Both the position numbers and the translations under genes were made by a program. DNA of 64,000 nucleotides from Roseihalotalea indica (lineage in GTDB: Bacteria; Bacteroidota; Bacteroidia; Cytophagales; Cyclobacteriaceae): assembly GCF_022458895.1 (NCBI RefSeq), contig NZ_JAINFL010000001.1, forward strand, positions 496,001 to 560,000, in the 5' to 3' direction. The number at the start of each line of letters is the position of its first letter. Positions within the stretch are counted from its first letter, which is position 1. This document shows positions 36,581 through 48,000 of the stretch, piece by piece. The notes below the pieces were generated by a model that was not told where the DNA came from, ran no database searches, and saw nothing but the letters and a program-made list of their open reading frames with translations.

Positions 36581-36941
36581 CAGTATTTTTTATTATCGCA
36601 CAGCTTTGCACAAAGCGATAGCCCCTTCCTCTAGTTTATTTCTAAACTATAATTTTTCGCTCTGCCTTTAAATAACTCTTATTAGAACTGCTGACTCCAC
36701 CTACTCATAGGTGTTTTTCCGGTTACGGGTTACAATTAAGTGATTTTACATAGGATTTATCCATTAATAGATAAGTCTTTTTTATGAAATTGTATATATT
36801 AAGCGATTTCTAATACATATATCTTACTTTATTCGTAAATATTGTATATAAATTTTTTTCCTATAATTTTGCGAAAATTTCAAACCTGCCACTATGTTTA
36901 TGGTTTGATTTTTACTATTTAATAAAATCCATCAATTGCTT
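36581..36941. other. AT-rich regulatory region before susC-like gene
   Basis: There is no gene in this stretch. A CTTTGCACAAAG dyad at 36604-36615 lies after the haloperoxidase stop but has no T-run. The downstream half is very AT-rich and carries the clear promoter at 36842-36871, leaving a leader of about 65 bases. Nothing else is recognisable. Confidence 0.55.
36842..36871 (+). promoter_or_regulatory. Bacteroidota-type promoter for the SusC/SusD operon
   Basis: TTG (36842-36844), a 19-base spacer and TAATTTTG (36864-36871) are an exact fit to TTG-N19-TAnnTTTG within very AT-rich sequence, 70 bases before the SusC-like ATG. Confidence 0.75.
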
Positions 36942-39900
36942 ATGAGAATTTTTACAAATGTTTTTTGTGTCCTCTTAACGGTGAGTGCGATGCTCTGGAG
37001 TAGCGCGCTTTGGGCGCAAGACAAGACAGTCTCAGGAACCGTTTCATCTGCCGAAGAAGGTCCCCTTCCCGGGGTAAACGTGCTCGTTAAAGGAACCAGT
37101 TCAGGGACAGTAACTGATTTGGAAGGTAACTATCGTCTTACATTGCCAGAAGGCGGTACCACACTAGTGTTTTCCTCAATTGGTTATGCTAACCAGGAAG
37201 TAGAAGTAGGGAGTCAGACTACCATCGATATCGTGATGGAAGAAGACGTGCAGTCATTGAGCGAAGTAGTAGTGATTGGGTATGGCACCCAGGAAAAAAG
37301 AGATGCTACCGGAGCGGTTGCTTCAGTAAAAGCAGAAGATTTTAACGGTGGGGTCATTGCATCGCCTGAGCAGCTAATCCAGGGCCGAGCGGCAGGGGTG
37401 CAGATTACTCAAGCCAGTGGTGAACCTGGTGCCGGTATTAACATCAGAATTCGCGGTACTTCTTCTGTACGAAGTGGTAATAACCCGTTATTCGTTATTG
37501 ATGGAGTGCCATTGGCAGGAGATAATGTGAGTGGTGGTGGAACGGATGTAGGCGCAGGAAGCTCGTCAGCTAAAAACCCTTTGAACTTCCTTAACCCTAA
37601 TGATATTGCAAGTATCGATATTCTTAAAGATGCATCAGCCACTGCAATTTATGGCTCACGTGGTGCAAATGGGGTAGTCTTAATTACCACCAAAAGTGGT
37701 CAGGCAGGTCAAAGCAGCCTTAATTATTCTTACAATGTTGGTATAAGCAGCATTACCAAAAAGTACGATCTGCTAAATGCCGATGAGTTTGTAAACGCCT
37801 ACGCGCAGATTAATAATATACCAGCCGGCGACCCAAGATTACAAACCCTTAATCTAGGAGCCGATACAGACTGGCAGGATGAATTATTAAGAACAGCCAT
37901 ATCGCACAATCATAACCTTTCTTATAGTGGAGGTGGCGAAATGGGGTCCTATCGACTATCCCTAGGATATACAGATCAGGAAGGTATTGTAGAGCGCAGC
38001 GGGCTGCGAAGATTATCGGCTCGCTTTAATGGCTCAAGCAGCTTTCTGGATGATCGCCTGACCGTGAGCACTCAGGTAACTATCTCCGATATCAGAGATA
38101 ACAACGTTCCTATTTCTGACAACGCTGGAGCTACCGGTGACCTTCTGGGAGCTGCCCTGAAGCTTAATCCTACCTACCCGGTATATCGTGACGGAGAGTT
38201 GTTCCAACAAAGTGTGACCGAACTTAACCCAGTAGCTTTCTTACAATTAAGCAACGACTTTACAAATACGGTAAGAGCACTTGGTAATATCTCTTTTGAT
38301 CTGAAAATTACCGACGATCTATCGTTCAAAACAGTATTGGGAGGAGATCGCTCTGCGTCATCTCGTAAAGCAGGCTATTCTGGAGACTTGGTAGTTCAAG
38401 GTATTGTAGGCCAAGGTAGATTTGCTTCCGAAGATATTACCGCCGTCAACACTTTGATGGAAAACTACTTCACGTATAATAAGGATTTGTCGGATAATCT
38501 GAGAATGGATGCCGTACTCGGGTATTCTTATCAGCGCTTTCAGCGAGAAACGAAAAATTTACAGGCCGCAGGCTTCCGAACGAATGATCTTGATCTGATC
38601 ATGAACAACCTGGCTGCCGTTGATCAAACTTCTGGTAATGGTGGTATCGTTGGTAACACTTCTTTCAGAGTAGATGAACTTCAGTCGTTTTTTGGTCGGA
38701 TAAATTTTGACATCGCGGATAAATACTTATTGACCGCAACGGTAAGAACCGACGGCTCCACCCGATTTGGAGGTAATAATAAATACGGAGTATTTCCCTC
38801 GTTTGCCGGAGCCTGGAGACTTTCCGATGAAGAGTTTATACCAGAAGTATTTACTGACCTGAAACTAAGAGCAGGATATGGTGTAACTGGTAATCAGGAG
38901 ATCCCCAGCAACCGTTATACCAATCGTCAGCGATATAGTGGAGAAGGGTTGGACGTTTCTCCGACCGGAGTCACCATTAACAATAGTAGCCGGCTCGCAG
39001 TAGCATTTGATAATCCCAATCTGCAATGGGAATCAACCACTCAAATTAACTTGGGTGTTGATTGGGGATTTTTCAATAACCGGTTGAGAGGTTCAATTGA
39101 CTACTATAAGAAAACTACCAACGAACTGTTATTTCAGGTACTCAGTGCGCAGCCCGCACCCAACGACTTCGTTTGGTTAAACCTGGATATGGATGTAATC
39201 AACCAGGGGGTTGAACTGACCGTAGACGCCGATATTGTAGATAACACGGACTTTGCGTGGACACTTTCTGCCAACGCTTCTTTTAACGATAATCAAGTAA
39301 AAAACTACGATAGCTTTGTTAATACCGGCGCTATCAGTGGACAAGGGTTATCGGGAGCATTTGCACAACGAATTGCCGCCGGACACTCGCTATTCGCCTA
39401 CTATTTGCGTCCCTTTACCGGGTTTGATGAGTCAGGGCAAAGTATTTATCCTGAAGGGGATGTGCAGCAGTTTGTCGGACGCAGCCCACTTCCAACGACG
39501 AACCTTGGTTTGACTAATAATTTTAATTACGGTGGCTTTGATCTAAGTATCTTCTTCTCAGGCCAGCTAGGGCAGTATGTATACAACAATACTGAGAATG
39601 CTTACTTCACTGCAGGTGCTTTAGCCGGGGGAAATAACGTGACAAAAAGTGTTGTTGGTAACGGAGAATCACGAGGCAATGCGCCGGAAGTATCTACCCG
39701 TTTTCTGGAGGATGCTTCTTTTGTCAGATTGCAGAACCTTACTTTAGGGTATAACTTCGATACAGAATCTATTGATTTCTTATCAGGTCTGAGACTTTAC
39801 TTTACCGGGCAAAACCTGTTCGTGATTACAGATTACAGCGGTCAGGACCCTGAAGTTAACGTAAATAAGGCGATAGATGACATACCCTCTTTCGGTATAG

Positions 39901-39959
39901 ATTATACTCCGTATCCACGGGCCAGAACGTTCTTGGTAGGGTTGAATGTCACATTTTAA
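36942..39959 (+). CDS. SusC/RagA family TonB-linked outer membrane transporter
   Basis: This protein has 1005 residues from the ATG at 36942; the TTG at 36936 is less likely. It has a signal peptide (MRIFTNVFCVLLTVSAMLWS..WAQ) and a carboxypeptidase-like domain (TVSGTVSSAEEGPLPGVNVLVKG). The SusC signature is EVVVIGYGTQEKRDATGAVAS. The plug contains IQGRAAGVQITQASGEPGAG, IRGTSSVRSGNNPLFVIDGV and ATAIYGSRGANGVVLITTK, and a large barrel follows. SusC proteins import glycans or peptides captured by their SusD lid. The SusD gene follows 21 bases later. No glycoside hydrolase is encoded nearby, so the substrate may not be a polysaccharide. Confidence 0.96.
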   Translation: MRIFTNVFCVLLTVSAMLWSSALWAQDKTVSGTVSSAEEGPLPGVNVLVKGTSSGTVTDLEGNYRLTLPEGGTTLVFSSIGYANQEVEVGSQTTIDIVMEEDVQSLSEVVVIGYGTQEKRDATGAVASVKAEDFNGGVIASPEQLIQGRAAGVQITQASGEPGAGINIRIRGTSSVRSGNNPLFVIDGVPLAGDNVSGGGTDVGAGSSSAKNPLNFLNPNDIASIDILKDASATAIYGSRGANGVVLITTKSGQAGQSSLNYSYNVGISSITKKYDLLNADEFVNAYAQINNIPAGDPRLQTLNLGADTDWQDELLRTAISHNHNLSYSGGGEMGSYRLSLGYTDQEGIVERSGLRRLSARFNGSSSFLDDRLTVSTQVTISDIRDNNVPISDNAGATGDLLGAALKLNPTYPVYRDGELFQQSVTELNPVAFLQLSNDFTNTVRALGNISFDLKITDDLSFKTVLGGDRSASSRKAGYSGDLVVQGIVGQGRFASEDITAVNTLMENYFTYNKDLSDNLRMDAVLGYSYQRFQRETKNLQAAGFRTNDLDLIMNNLAAVDQTSGNGGIVGNTSFRVDELQSFFGRINFDIADKYLLTATVRTDGSTRFGGNNKYGVFPSFAGAWRLSDEEFIPEVFTDLKLRAGYGVTGNQEIPSNRYTNRQRYSGEGLDVSPTGVTINNSSRLAVAFDNPNLQWESTTQINLGVDWGFFNNRLRGSIDYYKKTTNELLFQVLSAQPAPNDFVWLNLDMDVINQGVELTVDADIVDNTDFAWTLSANASFNDNQVKNYDSFVNTGAISGQGLSGAFAQRIAAGHSLFAYYLRPFTGFDESGQSIYPEGDVQQFVGRSPLPTTNLGLTNNFNYGGFDLSIFFSGQLGQYVYNNTENAYFTAGALAGGNNVTKSVVGNGESRGNAPEVSTRFLEDASFVRLQNLTLGYNFDTESIDFLSGLRLYFTGQNLFVITDYSGQDPEVNVNKAIDDIPSFGIDYTPYPRARTFLVGLNVTF

Positions 39960-39980
39960 TTGATTAAACTATTTAGAAAT

Positions 39981-41498
39981 ATGAGCTATCATAAATTTAT
40001 AAAAAGCTTATCGCTACTCATTGGGATAGGAATAATCCAGATGAGTTGTACCGACCTGGAGGTTGATGAGATGGAGTCAATCGTGACTGAAACGGCATCC
40101 GGTGATTTTACCGGAGATGCAGGTGCTCTGCTTGAGTCAGCTTATAATCAGTTAGCCGCATTTACCGATCAGGCCAACATGTACGCGCTGGAGGTGCATA
40201 CCTCAGATGAGATGATTCCACCCACGCGGGGCACCGACTGGGGTGATAATGGAGTGTGGCGACTACTACACTCCCACAACTGGGACCCTGCTCACCAGTA
40301 CATACTAAACTCCTGGAACCAGTTGAACAGTCGGGTTTTCATCACCAATCAGGTGTTAGCTTCTGATGCTCCTGCACCTACTCCCGAACAAGCTGCCGCT
40401 GCTAAGTTTCTAAGAGCTTACTACATGTGGTTCGTCATGGATTTGTATGGTCAGGTGCCATTCCGGGAAGTAAACGAGGGAGTTGACGTAGACCCAAGAG
40501 TGCTTACACGGGAAGAAGCGTTTAACTTTATTCTGAAAGATCTGGAAGAAGCACTTCCTAATTTACCTGCCACGGGTCCTTCAGCAACCAACGATAAGGC
40601 GTCACAAGCCTCGGCCAATGCCTTGCTTGCCAGATTATATCTGAACAAAGGCGTGTATCTGGCAGAAGTGAACGAACAGGGGGCTTCCAACATCACATTT
40701 GATCAGGCTGATATGGCCAAGGTGATAGAACATGCAGACGCTGTGATGGCTGATGGTTATGCACTAGAAGAAAATTACTATGATAATTTTTCAGTCAATG
40801 CCCAGAGCGAACTCATTTTTGTGAATCCGGAAGGGGCGGGTAATGCAGAAAACCGATATTATATGACCCTGCACTACGACCAAAACCCTAGTGGATGGAA
40901 TGGTTTTACTACGTTAGCCGATTTTTACGCAAAATTTGAAGATGGCGATGTGCGTAAAGGAGTACCTGCTACGCCAGATGGAAGTGCTTTTTCTGGCCTG
41001 GGCCATGGTTTCTTAACCGGCGTGCAATATGATGACAACGGTAATGTCATTACCAACAGCCGAAATAATCAACCCTTAGCTTTTGAGCCGGAAGTACCCT
41101 TGATTGGTGCAGATACTGACGATGGCTATCGTGCCATTAAATATCACCCTGCCGATAAAGGCCGATACGTGCACTTACGCTATGCTGATGTTTTTCTGAT
41201 GAAGGCGGAAGCCATGCTTAGAATGGGTGATACTGCGGGAGCTTTAGCCTTAGTAAATGAGTTGAGAGAGGCCCGAGGCGCTTCTCCTCTAGCCAGCCTG
41301 GACGAAGCAACGATGTTAGACGAGCGGGGTAGAGAACTGTATTGGGAAGGCATTCGCCGGGTAGACCAGATAAGATTTGGAACATTCAACGATACGTGGG
41401 ATTGGAAGGAAAACACTGAACCTTTCAGAGTGATATACCCCATTCCTCAGCAAGCGCTGGATTCTAACCCTAACTTGGTGCAGAACCCCGGCTACTAG
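39981..41498 (+). CDS. SusD/RagB family surface lipoprotein
   Basis: The start at the ATG 39981 gives 505 residues with lipobox IQMSC (Cys20) after KSLSLLIGIGI; an upstream TTG at 39960 directly abuts the SusC stop. The TPR-rich SusD fold is shown by AAKFLRAYYMWFVMDLYGQVPF, LTREEAFNFILKDLEEALPNL, ASANALLARLYLNKGVYL and the C-terminal ERGRELYWEGIRRVDQIRFG, ending in a typical YPIPQQALDSNPNLVQNPGY. It is the substrate-binding lid of the SusC transporter. A strong terminator follows. Confidence 0.96.
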   Translation: MSYHKFIKSLSLLIGIGIIQMSCTDLEVDEMESIVTETASGDFTGDAGALLESAYNQLAAFTDQANMYALEVHTSDEMIPPTRGTDWGDNGVWRLLHSHNWDPAHQYILNSWNQLNSRVFITNQVLASDAPAPTPEQAAAAKFLRAYYMWFVMDLYGQVPFREVNEGVDVDPRVLTREEAFNFILKDLEEALPNLPATGPSATNDKASQASANALLARLYLNKGVYLAEVNEQGASNITFDQADMAKVIEHADAVMADGYALEENYYDNFSVNAQSELIFVNPEGAGNAENRYYMTLHYDQNPSGWNGFTTLADFYAKFEDGDVRKGVPATPDGSAFSGLGHGFLTGVQYDDNGNVITNSRNNQPLAFEPEVPLIGADTDDGYRAIKYHPADKGRYVHLRYADVFLMKAEAMLRMGDTAGALALVNELREARGASPLASLDEATMLDERGRELYWEGIRRVDQIRFGTFNDTWDWKENTEPFRVIYPIPQQALDSNPNLVQNPGY

Positions 41499-41518
41499 TC
41501 TGAAATTAATACGATCAA

Positions 41519-41558
41519 AAAGCAAGCAGTGCAACCCGCTGCTTGCTTTCTTTTTTTT
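41519..41558 (+). terminator. Intrinsic terminator after the SusC/SusD pair
   Basis: AAAGCAAGCAG (41519-41529) pairs with CTGCTTGCTTT (41539-41549) across a nine-base loop and is followed by a run of eight T after one C. It separates SusC/SusD from the CRTAC1-like genes, which then need their own promoter or read-through. Confidence 0.9.
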
Positions 41559-41668
41559 AAGGATGGTCTGCTAAATAGCATTCCATGACAATTTTAGTCT
41601 CAGGGGGAACTACTCCTCCTTTCTATTCATTGGAAGGGTAAACACCTGCGGGATCTTAGTACTTTTAT

Positions 41669-44600
41669 ATGAAAAAGGCTCTGTGGTTTTTCATGCTGGT
41701 TGTCTGCGGCTGCGAAGGACTGAAGGATAACGACTCACTTTTCACGCTGCTTTCAGAAGATGAAACGGGAATTGAGTTTAAAAACGAGCTGGTCCTAACC
41801 AAAGATTTTGATGTATTCCGCTACCGCAATTACTACAATGGTGGTGGTGTAGCCATCGGAGATATTAATAACGATGGGCTGTCGGATGTATACCTCACAT
41901 CCAACATGGGCAGTAACAAGCTCTTTCTTAACCAGGGCGACTTTACCTTTAATGACATTACTGATGCCGCTAACGTGGGTGGCACCAAAGTATGGGCTAC
42001 CGGAGTCAGCATGGCTGATGTGAATGGTGATGGCTGGCTGGATATTTATGTGTGCAATTCCGGCGATGTGGAAGGAGGGCACCGGGAAAACGAACTGTTC
42101 ATTAATAACGGTGCCGCGCCCGGTCAGACTCCTGCTTTTACCGAACAGGCCGCCGCTTATGGTCTTGACGACAAAGGCTTCAGCACCCACGCCGTATTTT
42201 TTGACTACGATCAGGATGGCGACCTTGATGCCTATGTCCTGAACAATTCCTTCCGCCCGGTTTCTACCCTAGGCTACGAAAATATTCGGCACGAGCGCGA
42301 TAGCACCGGGGGCGATAAGCTCTACCGCCACGATATTGCTGCCGATGGGAAAAGCACTTTCGTTGATGTCTCTGAAGAAGCCGGTATCTACGGCAGTGTC
42401 ATCGGGTTTGGACTGGGGGTGACGATCACCGATGTGAATCAGGATGGCTGGTTAGATATTTACGTATCCAATGATTTCTTTGAGCGGGATTACCTGTATA
42501 TGAATCAGGGCGATGGCACATTTAAAGATGAACTGCCCCAGCGCATGGGCCACATTAGCCACTTTTCTATGGGTGCCGATGCTGCCGACCTGAACAACGA
42601 CGGTTACCCCGAAATTTTCGTCACCGACATGCTGCCCGATACCGACGAGCGCCTTAAAACCATGACGCACTATGAGTCGTACGACCTGCATCAGCGGAAG
42701 CTGGCAAACGATTACTACGAGCAATACATGCGAAATACCCTGCAACTCAACGATCAGCAGGGAGGCTTTAAGGAGATTGGTCAACTGGCCGGGGTACAGG
42801 CCACCGACTGGAGTTGGGGCGCCCTGATTGCTGATTTTGATAATGACGCTAACAAGGAGCTATTTGTCAGCAACGGAGTGTATAAAGATGTCACCAACCA
42901 AGATTTTATTGCCTACATCGGAAGCGACGAAGCCATTCTGGAAGCGATGCGGAAAGAGTCCATTGACTTTCAGGAGTTGGTAGACCGCATGCCTTCGCAC
43001 AAGCTGAGTAACTACCTATTCAAGCAGGATAGCAGCCTGGAGTACCACAATATGGCCGAAGCCTGGGGACTATCCACTCCGTCCTTCTCCAACGGTGCCG
43101 CCTACGGCGACCTGGACAATGATGGTGACCTGGACCTCATCGTCAACAATGTAAATCAGGAGCTTTTTGTTTACCGCAATAATAGCGATCAGCAACTAAA
43201 AAATAATTACCTGAAGCTGTCATTGGTGGGGCCGGGAAAAAACCGTTTTGGCATCGGAGCCCGGGTGCACGCCTACGCCAACGGGCAGCACATCATGCAG
43301 GAAAACGTGCCTACCAAAGGCTTTCAGTCTTCTATGGACTACCGCATGGTGCTTGGCCTGGATAGTCTTAAATCCATTGATAGTCTGATTGTGTATTGGG
43401 GCTATGGGAATAAAGTGCAGAAACTATACGACGTCGCGGTAAACCAGCACGATACACTTAATATTGCCAATGCTACCATCGGAAATAGCCTGCCCCGATC
43501 CAATACGCCAACCATTTTTCAACGCGAACAGCAAGCTCTTAATCCGCCCTTCCAGCATCAGGAAGATCATTTTGTAGATTTTGATTACGAGCGGCTTACC
43601 TACCACATGTTATCCAAAGAAGGTCCTGCGCTGGCAGTGGGAGATGTGAATCAGGATGGCTTGGACGATTTCTATCTGGGCGGTGCCAGCGGGCAGTCCG
43701 GGCGGTTATATGTGCAAACCACTGATGGGCGATTTACCGGAGTGCCTGAGCCAGCCTTTGCCCGTGATAGTATTTGTGAGGATGTAGATGCCATTTTCTT
43801 CGATGCTGATAACGATAATGACCTGGATTTATACGTGGTAAGCGGAGGAAATCGTTTTCGCGAGAATGCTCGGGAGTATCAGGATCGCCTTTACCTGTTA
43901 ACATCCGATAAAAACGGTAATCCAGTATACGAGCGGAGCTTACAGGCCCTGCCACCCCTGAATGCGATGGGAGCCTGCGTGAAGAGTGCTGATTATGATC
44001 AGGATGGTGATCAGGACTTGTTTGTGGGGGGGCGAGCCGTGCCGCTGAAATACGGTATGCCTGCCAGCAGCACCATACTGGAAAACCGGGGCGATGGCAC
44101 CTTTGCCGATGTCACTTTGCAGGTATCTCCCCGGCTTAGCAATATCGGTATGGTGACCGATGCCGAGTGGGTTGACTTTGATAACGATGATGATCTGGAT
44201 TTAGTAGTAGTAGGAGACTGGATGCCCATTACCCTGTTCAAAAACAACGGAGCGAACCTGGAGCGGCTAAATAACGTGCCAGGGCTGTCTAAAACCAATG
44301 GTTGGTGGCGCGATATTGAGATTGCCGACCTGAATAATGACGGAGAAGCAGACTTTATCGTGGGCAACTGGGGGCTGAATTCTAACTTCAGAGCGGCACC
44401 TGAAAAACCACTGTCGCTGTACATCAGTGACTTTGATCAGAACCAAACCATTGACCAGGTGTTTGCTTACTACCAGGGAGATAGCCTGTATCCCATGGCC
44501 CTGCGGCACGATCTGGTGAGCCAGCTTAACTACCTGAAGAAGAAATTTACCTATTATGAAGATTATGCGGGTAAAACAATGGAACAGGTGTTTGGAAAAG

Positions 44601-45052
44601 ACGCGCTGAATAACGCTATTGTTAACCAGGTGCACCGACTGCAATCGTCGGTGGTAATCAATAATGGTGATGGCTCGTATGAGGTCAGAAGTCTGCCCGA
44701 AGAGGCGCAGTTTTCCCCCATTTTTGCCATCACGGCTGATGATTTTAATGAAGACCAGCGTACGGAGATTATCATGGCCGGAAATTTCTCCGGGGTAAAA
44801 CCTGAAGAGGGGCGTTACGATGCCAACACTGGCTTGGTGCTCAGCGTACAGGATAATCAGTTTTCAGTGATAAGCGCTCAGCGTACCGGATTAAATATAC
44901 AAGGAGAAGTGCGCCACGTAGCCATTGCCCGGTCCGGTGGATCAAAGAGGTTGCTAATTGTGGCAAAAAATAATGATGAGCCCGAGATATATGCCTACCC
45001 ATATCATAACCCTTCTGCATCGGATAGCACCGATCTGCTTTCTTATCATTAG
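41669..45052 (+). CDS. CRTAC1-like FG-GAP/ASPIC-UnbV lipoprotein, first paralogue
   Basis: This 1127-residue lipoprotein has lipobox VVCGC (Cys15, from MKKALWFFMLVVCGC). Two sets of FG-GAP/VCBS calcium-binding repeats occupy about 45-480 and 640-1050, shown by recurring DxNxDGxxD motifs such as GDINNDGLSDVYLTSNMGSN, DVNGDGWLDIYVCN and DLDNDGDLDLIVNN. They form integrin-like propellers. Between them at about 510-600 is an ASPIC/UnbV domain (GIGARVHAYANGQHIMQENV ... GFQSSMDYRMVLGL). Animal CRTAC1 is an extracellular matrix protein; bacterial roles are unknown. Its 3' end overlaps the next gene by 62 bases in another frame, indicating translational coupling. Confidence 0.92.
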   Translation: MKKALWFFMLVVCGCEGLKDNDSLFTLLSEDETGIEFKNELVLTKDFDVFRYRNYYNGGGVAIGDINNDGLSDVYLTSNMGSNKLFLNQGDFTFNDITDAANVGGTKVWATGVSMADVNGDGWLDIYVCNSGDVEGGHRENELFINNGAAPGQTPAFTEQAAAYGLDDKGFSTHAVFFDYDQDGDLDAYVLNNSFRPVSTLGYENIRHERDSTGGDKLYRHDIAADGKSTFVDVSEEAGIYGSVIGFGLGVTITDVNQDGWLDIYVSNDFFERDYLYMNQGDGTFKDELPQRMGHISHFSMGADAADLNNDGYPEIFVTDMLPDTDERLKTMTHYESYDLHQRKLANDYYEQYMRNTLQLNDQQGGFKEIGQLAGVQATDWSWGALIADFDNDANKELFVSNGVYKDVTNQDFIAYIGSDEAILEAMRKESIDFQELVDRMPSHKLSNYLFKQDSSLEYHNMAEAWGLSTPSFSNGAAYGDLDNDGDLDLIVNNVNQELFVYRNNSDQQLKNNYLKLSLVGPGKNRFGIGARVHAYANGQHIMQENVPTKGFQSSMDYRMVLGLDSLKSIDSLIVYWGYGNKVQKLYDVAVNQHDTLNIANATIGNSLPRSNTPTIFQREQQALNPPFQHQEDHFVDFDYERLTYHMLSKEGPALAVGDVNQDGLDDFYLGGASGQSGRLYVQTTDGRFTGVPEPAFARDSICEDVDAIFFDADNDNDLDLYVVSGGNRFRENAREYQDRLYLLTSDKNGNPVYERSLQALPPLNAMGACVKSADYDQDGDQDLFVGGRAVPLKYGMPASSTILENRGDGTFADVTLQVSPRLSNIGMVTDAEWVDFDNDDDLDLVVVGDWMPITLFKNNGANLERLNNVPGLSKTNGWWRDIEIADLNNDGEADFIVGNWGLNSNFRAAPEKPLSLYISDFDQNQTIDQVFAYYQGDSLYPMALRHDLVSQLNYLKKKFTYYEDYAGKTMEQVFGKDALNNAIVNQVHRLQSSVVINNGDGSYEVRSLPEEAQFSPIFAITADDFNEDQRTEIIMAGNFSGVKPEEGRYDANTGLVLSVQDNQFSVISAQRTGLNIQGEVRHVAIARSGGSKRLLIVAKNNDEPEIYAYPYHNPSASDSTDLLSYH

Positions 45053-48000
45053 TGCGGCTTGTAGCTCCGGGCCGGATTCTGACCCGCTGTTTGAGTTACT
45101 AACCGCCGAAGAGACGGGAGTGGACTTTCAGAATACCCTGACGGAAACCCCACAGCTGAACATCTTTAGCTACCTGTATTTTTACAATGGAGGAGGAGTG
45201 GCCGCCGGAGACCTCAATGGCGACGACCTGCCCGATCTTTATTTTACCTCCAATCTCGAGAGCAACAAGCTTTATCTCAATCAGGGCAACTTCTCGTTTC
45301 AGGATATTACTGAGGCTGTCGGAGTAGGCGGACAAAAAGGCTGGACTACCGGAGTAACCATGGCCGATGTAAACGGCGACGGCCGACTGGACATCTACGT
45401 AAGCCAACTGGGCGACTATCAGAACATTCGGGGTAAAAACCAACTCTACATCAATCAGGGAAATGATGCGCAGGGTATGCCCACTTTCGAGAATCAGGCC
45501 GCTGATTACGGACTTGATCTGGTTGGATTCAGCACCCAGGCCGCTTTTTTTGATTATGATCTGGATGGTGATCTGGACATGTACATGCTCAACCATTCTA
45601 CCCACGCCAACGGAACCTTTGGCCGCTCAACATTACGCAAGGAGAAGCATCCGCTGGCCGGAGATAAGCTTTTACGAAATGATAACAGTAAATTTACGGA
45701 TGTAACCGACAGTAGTGGCATTTACAGCAGCGCATTAGGCTACGGCCTGGGCATCACCATTGGCGACGTCAACTGGGATGGCTACCCCGACATTTACATT
45801 GGTAACGACTTCCACGAAAACGATTATCTCTACCTTAACAATGGCGATGGTACTTTCACCGAGAGCCTGGAACAGATGATGCAGCACACCAGCCGCTTCT
45901 CTATGGGTAACGATATCGGAGACATTAACAACGACGGTCTGCCTGACCTGATCTCCCTGGATATGCTGCCTTCCGACCCGGTTATGCTAAAGATGTCCGC
46001 TGGTGAGGACTCATACGATGTGTATGATTACAAACTTAAGTTTGGCTACAATCACCAGTTTGCCCGAAACTCTCTTCAACTCAACATGGGCAATAACCAC
46101 TTCAGCGAAATTGGCTTGCTGGTCGGTATTTATGCCACCGACTGGAGCTGGTCGGGCCTCATGGCTGATCTGGACCTGGACGGTCAGAAAGACCTGTACA
46201 TTGCCAACGGCATCAAGCGGCGCTCTAACGACCTGGATTATATCAAGTATGTGTCGAACGATGCCATTCAGCACCGCCTCGAGGGTGACCTTACGCAGGA
46301 AGATATGGCACTGGTGGAGAAGCTGCCCATTGTGAAAATCCCGAATGTGGCGTTTAAGAATCAGGGGAATCTGGGTTTTGCCAATGTATCAGATGACTGG
46401 GGGCTGGGACAGGAATCGTTCTCCAACGGAGCCGCTTACGCCGACCTGGATAATGACGGTGATCTGGACCTGATTACCAATAATATTGACCAGCCCGCCT
46501 TCATCTATCGTAACAATGTGATCAGCCAGGAAGATACCACACATCATTTCCTGAAAATGAGGTTTAGGGGGGAGGGCGGAAATACCCGGGGCATCGGCAC
46601 CAAAGTAGTTATTCCGCTAGATTCGCAGGTCATCATTCAGGAAGTATACGCCACCCGGGGGTATCAATCATCCGTCCCCACCGATCTTATCATCGGTATT
46701 GGTGACCGGCCGCAAATAGATTCACTCACCATCATCTGGCCCGACCATCGGTTTCAGGTGTTGCGTCAGGTAAAAGCCAATCAAACCCTAACGCTGAATC
46801 AGGCTGACGCAAACGGGCAGTACGATTTTTCTTCAAGCACGCCGCCGACGTTCGTAGATGTGACCGACTCGCTGAACGTGGATTTTGTACACGAGGAGAA
46901 CCGCTTCATTGAGTTTAATCGCGAAGTGCTTATTCCGCACATGTCGTCTACCGAAGGGCCTAAACTGGCCGTAGGCGATGTGAATGGCGATGGTCAGGAT
47001 GATTTCTTCGTAGGCGGGGCCAAATGGCAACCGGCCGCACTTTATGTGCAAACGGACAATGGTTTTGAAAAAACTCGGCAGCCCACTTTCAGTGCTGATA
47101 GCGTAGCCGAAGATATAGGAGCCGAACTGGTAGATGTAGATAATGATGGCGATCTGGACCTGGTGGTGGTTAGCGGCGGCAATGAATTTCAGGGGGAAGC
47201 CGAAGCATTGATTCTGCGCCTGTATAAAAACGATGGGCAGGGGAATTTCACCCGGGATGATCAGGCTCTACCCAAAATTTACGTAAATGGTTCCTGCGTG
47301 CGTAGTGCCGACTTTGATGCCGACGGAGATCAGGATCTGTTTATTGGCGGCAGAGTGGTACCCCGCCATTACGGAAATGTTCCGGCCAGTTACCTGTTGT
47401 TGAATGATGGGCAGGGAAATTTCACCGACCAGACCCAGGCCGTAGCCAAAGGGCTAAGCTCGGTAGGTATGGTGAAAGATGCCCAGTGGGCGGATATAGA
47501 TAATAACGGAACCCCAGACCTGATTGTAGTAGGTGAGTGGATGCCAATCACCATATTTGTTAATGAAGCCGGTAAACTACAGCAGGCTGACATCGCTTCA
47601 TTAGAGAAAACCAACGGCTGGTGGAACACCCTAGAGGTAACCGATATTGATAATGATGGCGACCTGGATATTCTGGCAGGAAACCTGGGAATAAACTCTA
47701 AATTAAAAGCTTCACCGGAAGAGCCAGTAGGCTTGGTCGTGAAAGATATTGATGGCAATGGCACCATTGAGCAACTGCTAACGCACTACACCAATGGAAA
47801 GAAATACCTGTTTGCCACCAAAGATGAGCTCACTTCGCAACTAGTGCAGATTAAGAACCGCTATCAAAACTACATTGATTTTGCCAGGGCTGATGTCGAC
47901 GAAGTTTTCCCTCCCGAAACATTAGAAGGGGCCGAGCGGCATTTTGCGTATGAGTTTCGTTCAGGAGTATTCTTAAACGAAGGAAACTTGGATTTCACCT

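Noticed and set aside
45099..45605. A 168-codon antisense frame within the second CRTAC1-like gene
   Set aside because: It lies opposite Asp-rich repeats whose codons create long antisense openings; it has no recognisable protein features.
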